Part shown: one piece after another, positions 15,098 to 15,404 of the stretch
Numbering within the stretch: the first letter of the stretch is position 1
Layout of the letters: each line of letters starts with the position of its first letter
Assembly: GCA_020848015.1 (NCBI GenBank)
Contig: JADLBA010000052.1
Location: 1-15,404 of the forward strand
DNA length: 15,404 nt
From: Crocinitomicaceae bacterium
GTDB taxonomy: Bacteria > Bacteroidota > Bacteroidia > Flavobacteriales_D > Sanyastnellaceae
Direction of reading: 5' to 3'
Notes under the pieces: generated by a model
Told to the model about the DNA's origin: nothing
Databases searched by the model: none
The model's input: the letters and a program-made list of their open reading frames with translations, nothing else
Program-made: the position numbers and the translations under genes

Positions 15098-15404
15098 TTA
15101 CCGGAGATGAAATCCGACAATACTCCATTCGTCTGGCCATGGAACGCTGTGAGACGACCATCTGCGCAGTTCGTAATCTGCAATAAACCAAATGCTCAGA
15201 ACGTAAACCAGAATGATGATACCCGATAGTATTATTCCTGTTGTTTTATTTTCCGGCCACCAACGACCGATAAAACGACGATAAATAATGTAAGCAACAA
15301 AAAAGACGATCACCAGGTTGACCGAGAAAAGTGGAATATTAGTCGAAAGCGGGGTACCGGATTCATTGTGTGAAGCAAACGACGCACTTGCTGGCAGCGG
15401 AAAA
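15098..15404 (-). CDS. Membrane protein of unknown function, 5' part outside window
   Basis: The minus-strand frame ending at the TAA (15098-15100) stays open to the right edge of the window, so 101 C-terminal residues are visible and the gene begins outside. The GTG at 15313 is internal rather than a likely start, because the frame upstream of it reads on without stop (…STNIPLFSVNL). Visible are a hydrophobic segment around VIVFFVAYIIYRRF, a short loop WWPENKT, a second helix GIILSGIIILVYVLSIWFI, and a polar tail rich in W and R (ADYELRRW … PWPDEW). I do not recognise the family. It is convergent with the cystathionine beta-synthase gene, 86 bases apart. Confidence 0.6.
   Translation of the reverse strand, partial: FPLPASASFASHNESGTPLSTNIPLFSVNLVIVFFVAYIIYRRFIGRWWPENKTTGIILSGIIILVYVLSIWFIADYELRRWSSHSVPWPDEWSIVGFHLR

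Overview
The window looks like a chromosomal stretch from a member of the Bacteroidota. The indicators are a C-terminal type IX secretion (T9SS type A) sorting domain, a large DUF2723 membrane protein with a C-terminal soluble region, a secreted YwqK/MORN-like protein, a NamZ (DUF1343) lipoprotein, the near absence of Shine-Dalgarno sequences at the correct distance from starts, and moderate G+C. Nothing in the sequence supports a genus name. There are no tRNA or rRNA genes, insertion sequences, CRISPR arrays or phage genes, and no gene-free stretch exceeds 300 bases.

Layout. Bases 1-4572 (+) hold the 3' part of a very large secreted protein. It consists of about 13 tandem PKD-like units of about 86 residues, each with four cysteines, then a C-terminal region with two 'CLPxGCY'-type domains flanking one more PKD domain, then the T9SS sorting domain. 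A strong hairpin terminator follows. Bases 4755-8333 (+) encode a DUF2723/TMEM260-type GT-C membrane glycosyltransferase. Bases 8446-9207 (+) encode a TerC-family membrane protein. Convergent to it are a small secreted MORN-like protein (9347-9724, -) and, upstream of that on the same strand, a NamZ-type exo-muramidase lipoprotein (9917-11134, -). Divergent from NamZ is a LolC/LolE-like ABC permease (11255-12769, +), which runs tail to tail, 9 bases apart, into a DPM1-like family 2 glycosyltransferase (12779-13498, -). Divergent from that is a cystathionine beta-synthase-type enzyme with a CBS-domain pair (13653-15011, +). The right edge is an incomplete membrane protein on the minus strand that stays open to the end of the window.

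How the parts may work together. The most suggestive combination is a cell-surface Ig-fold repeat protein, a DUF2723 protein (the family containing eukaryotic TMEM260, an O-mannosyltransferase acting on Ig-like IPT domains), and a soluble DPM1-like enzyme of the type that makes polyprenyl-phosphate-linked sugar donors. This could be a bacterial O-mannosylation route for secreted Ig-like repeats. It is inference: the genes are not one operon and are spread over about 13 kb. The remaining genes look like ordinary envelope or metabolic functions: metal or membrane homeostasis (TerC), peptidoglycan turnover (NamZ), lipoprotein or envelope transport (FtsX-type permease) and sulfur amino acid metabolism.
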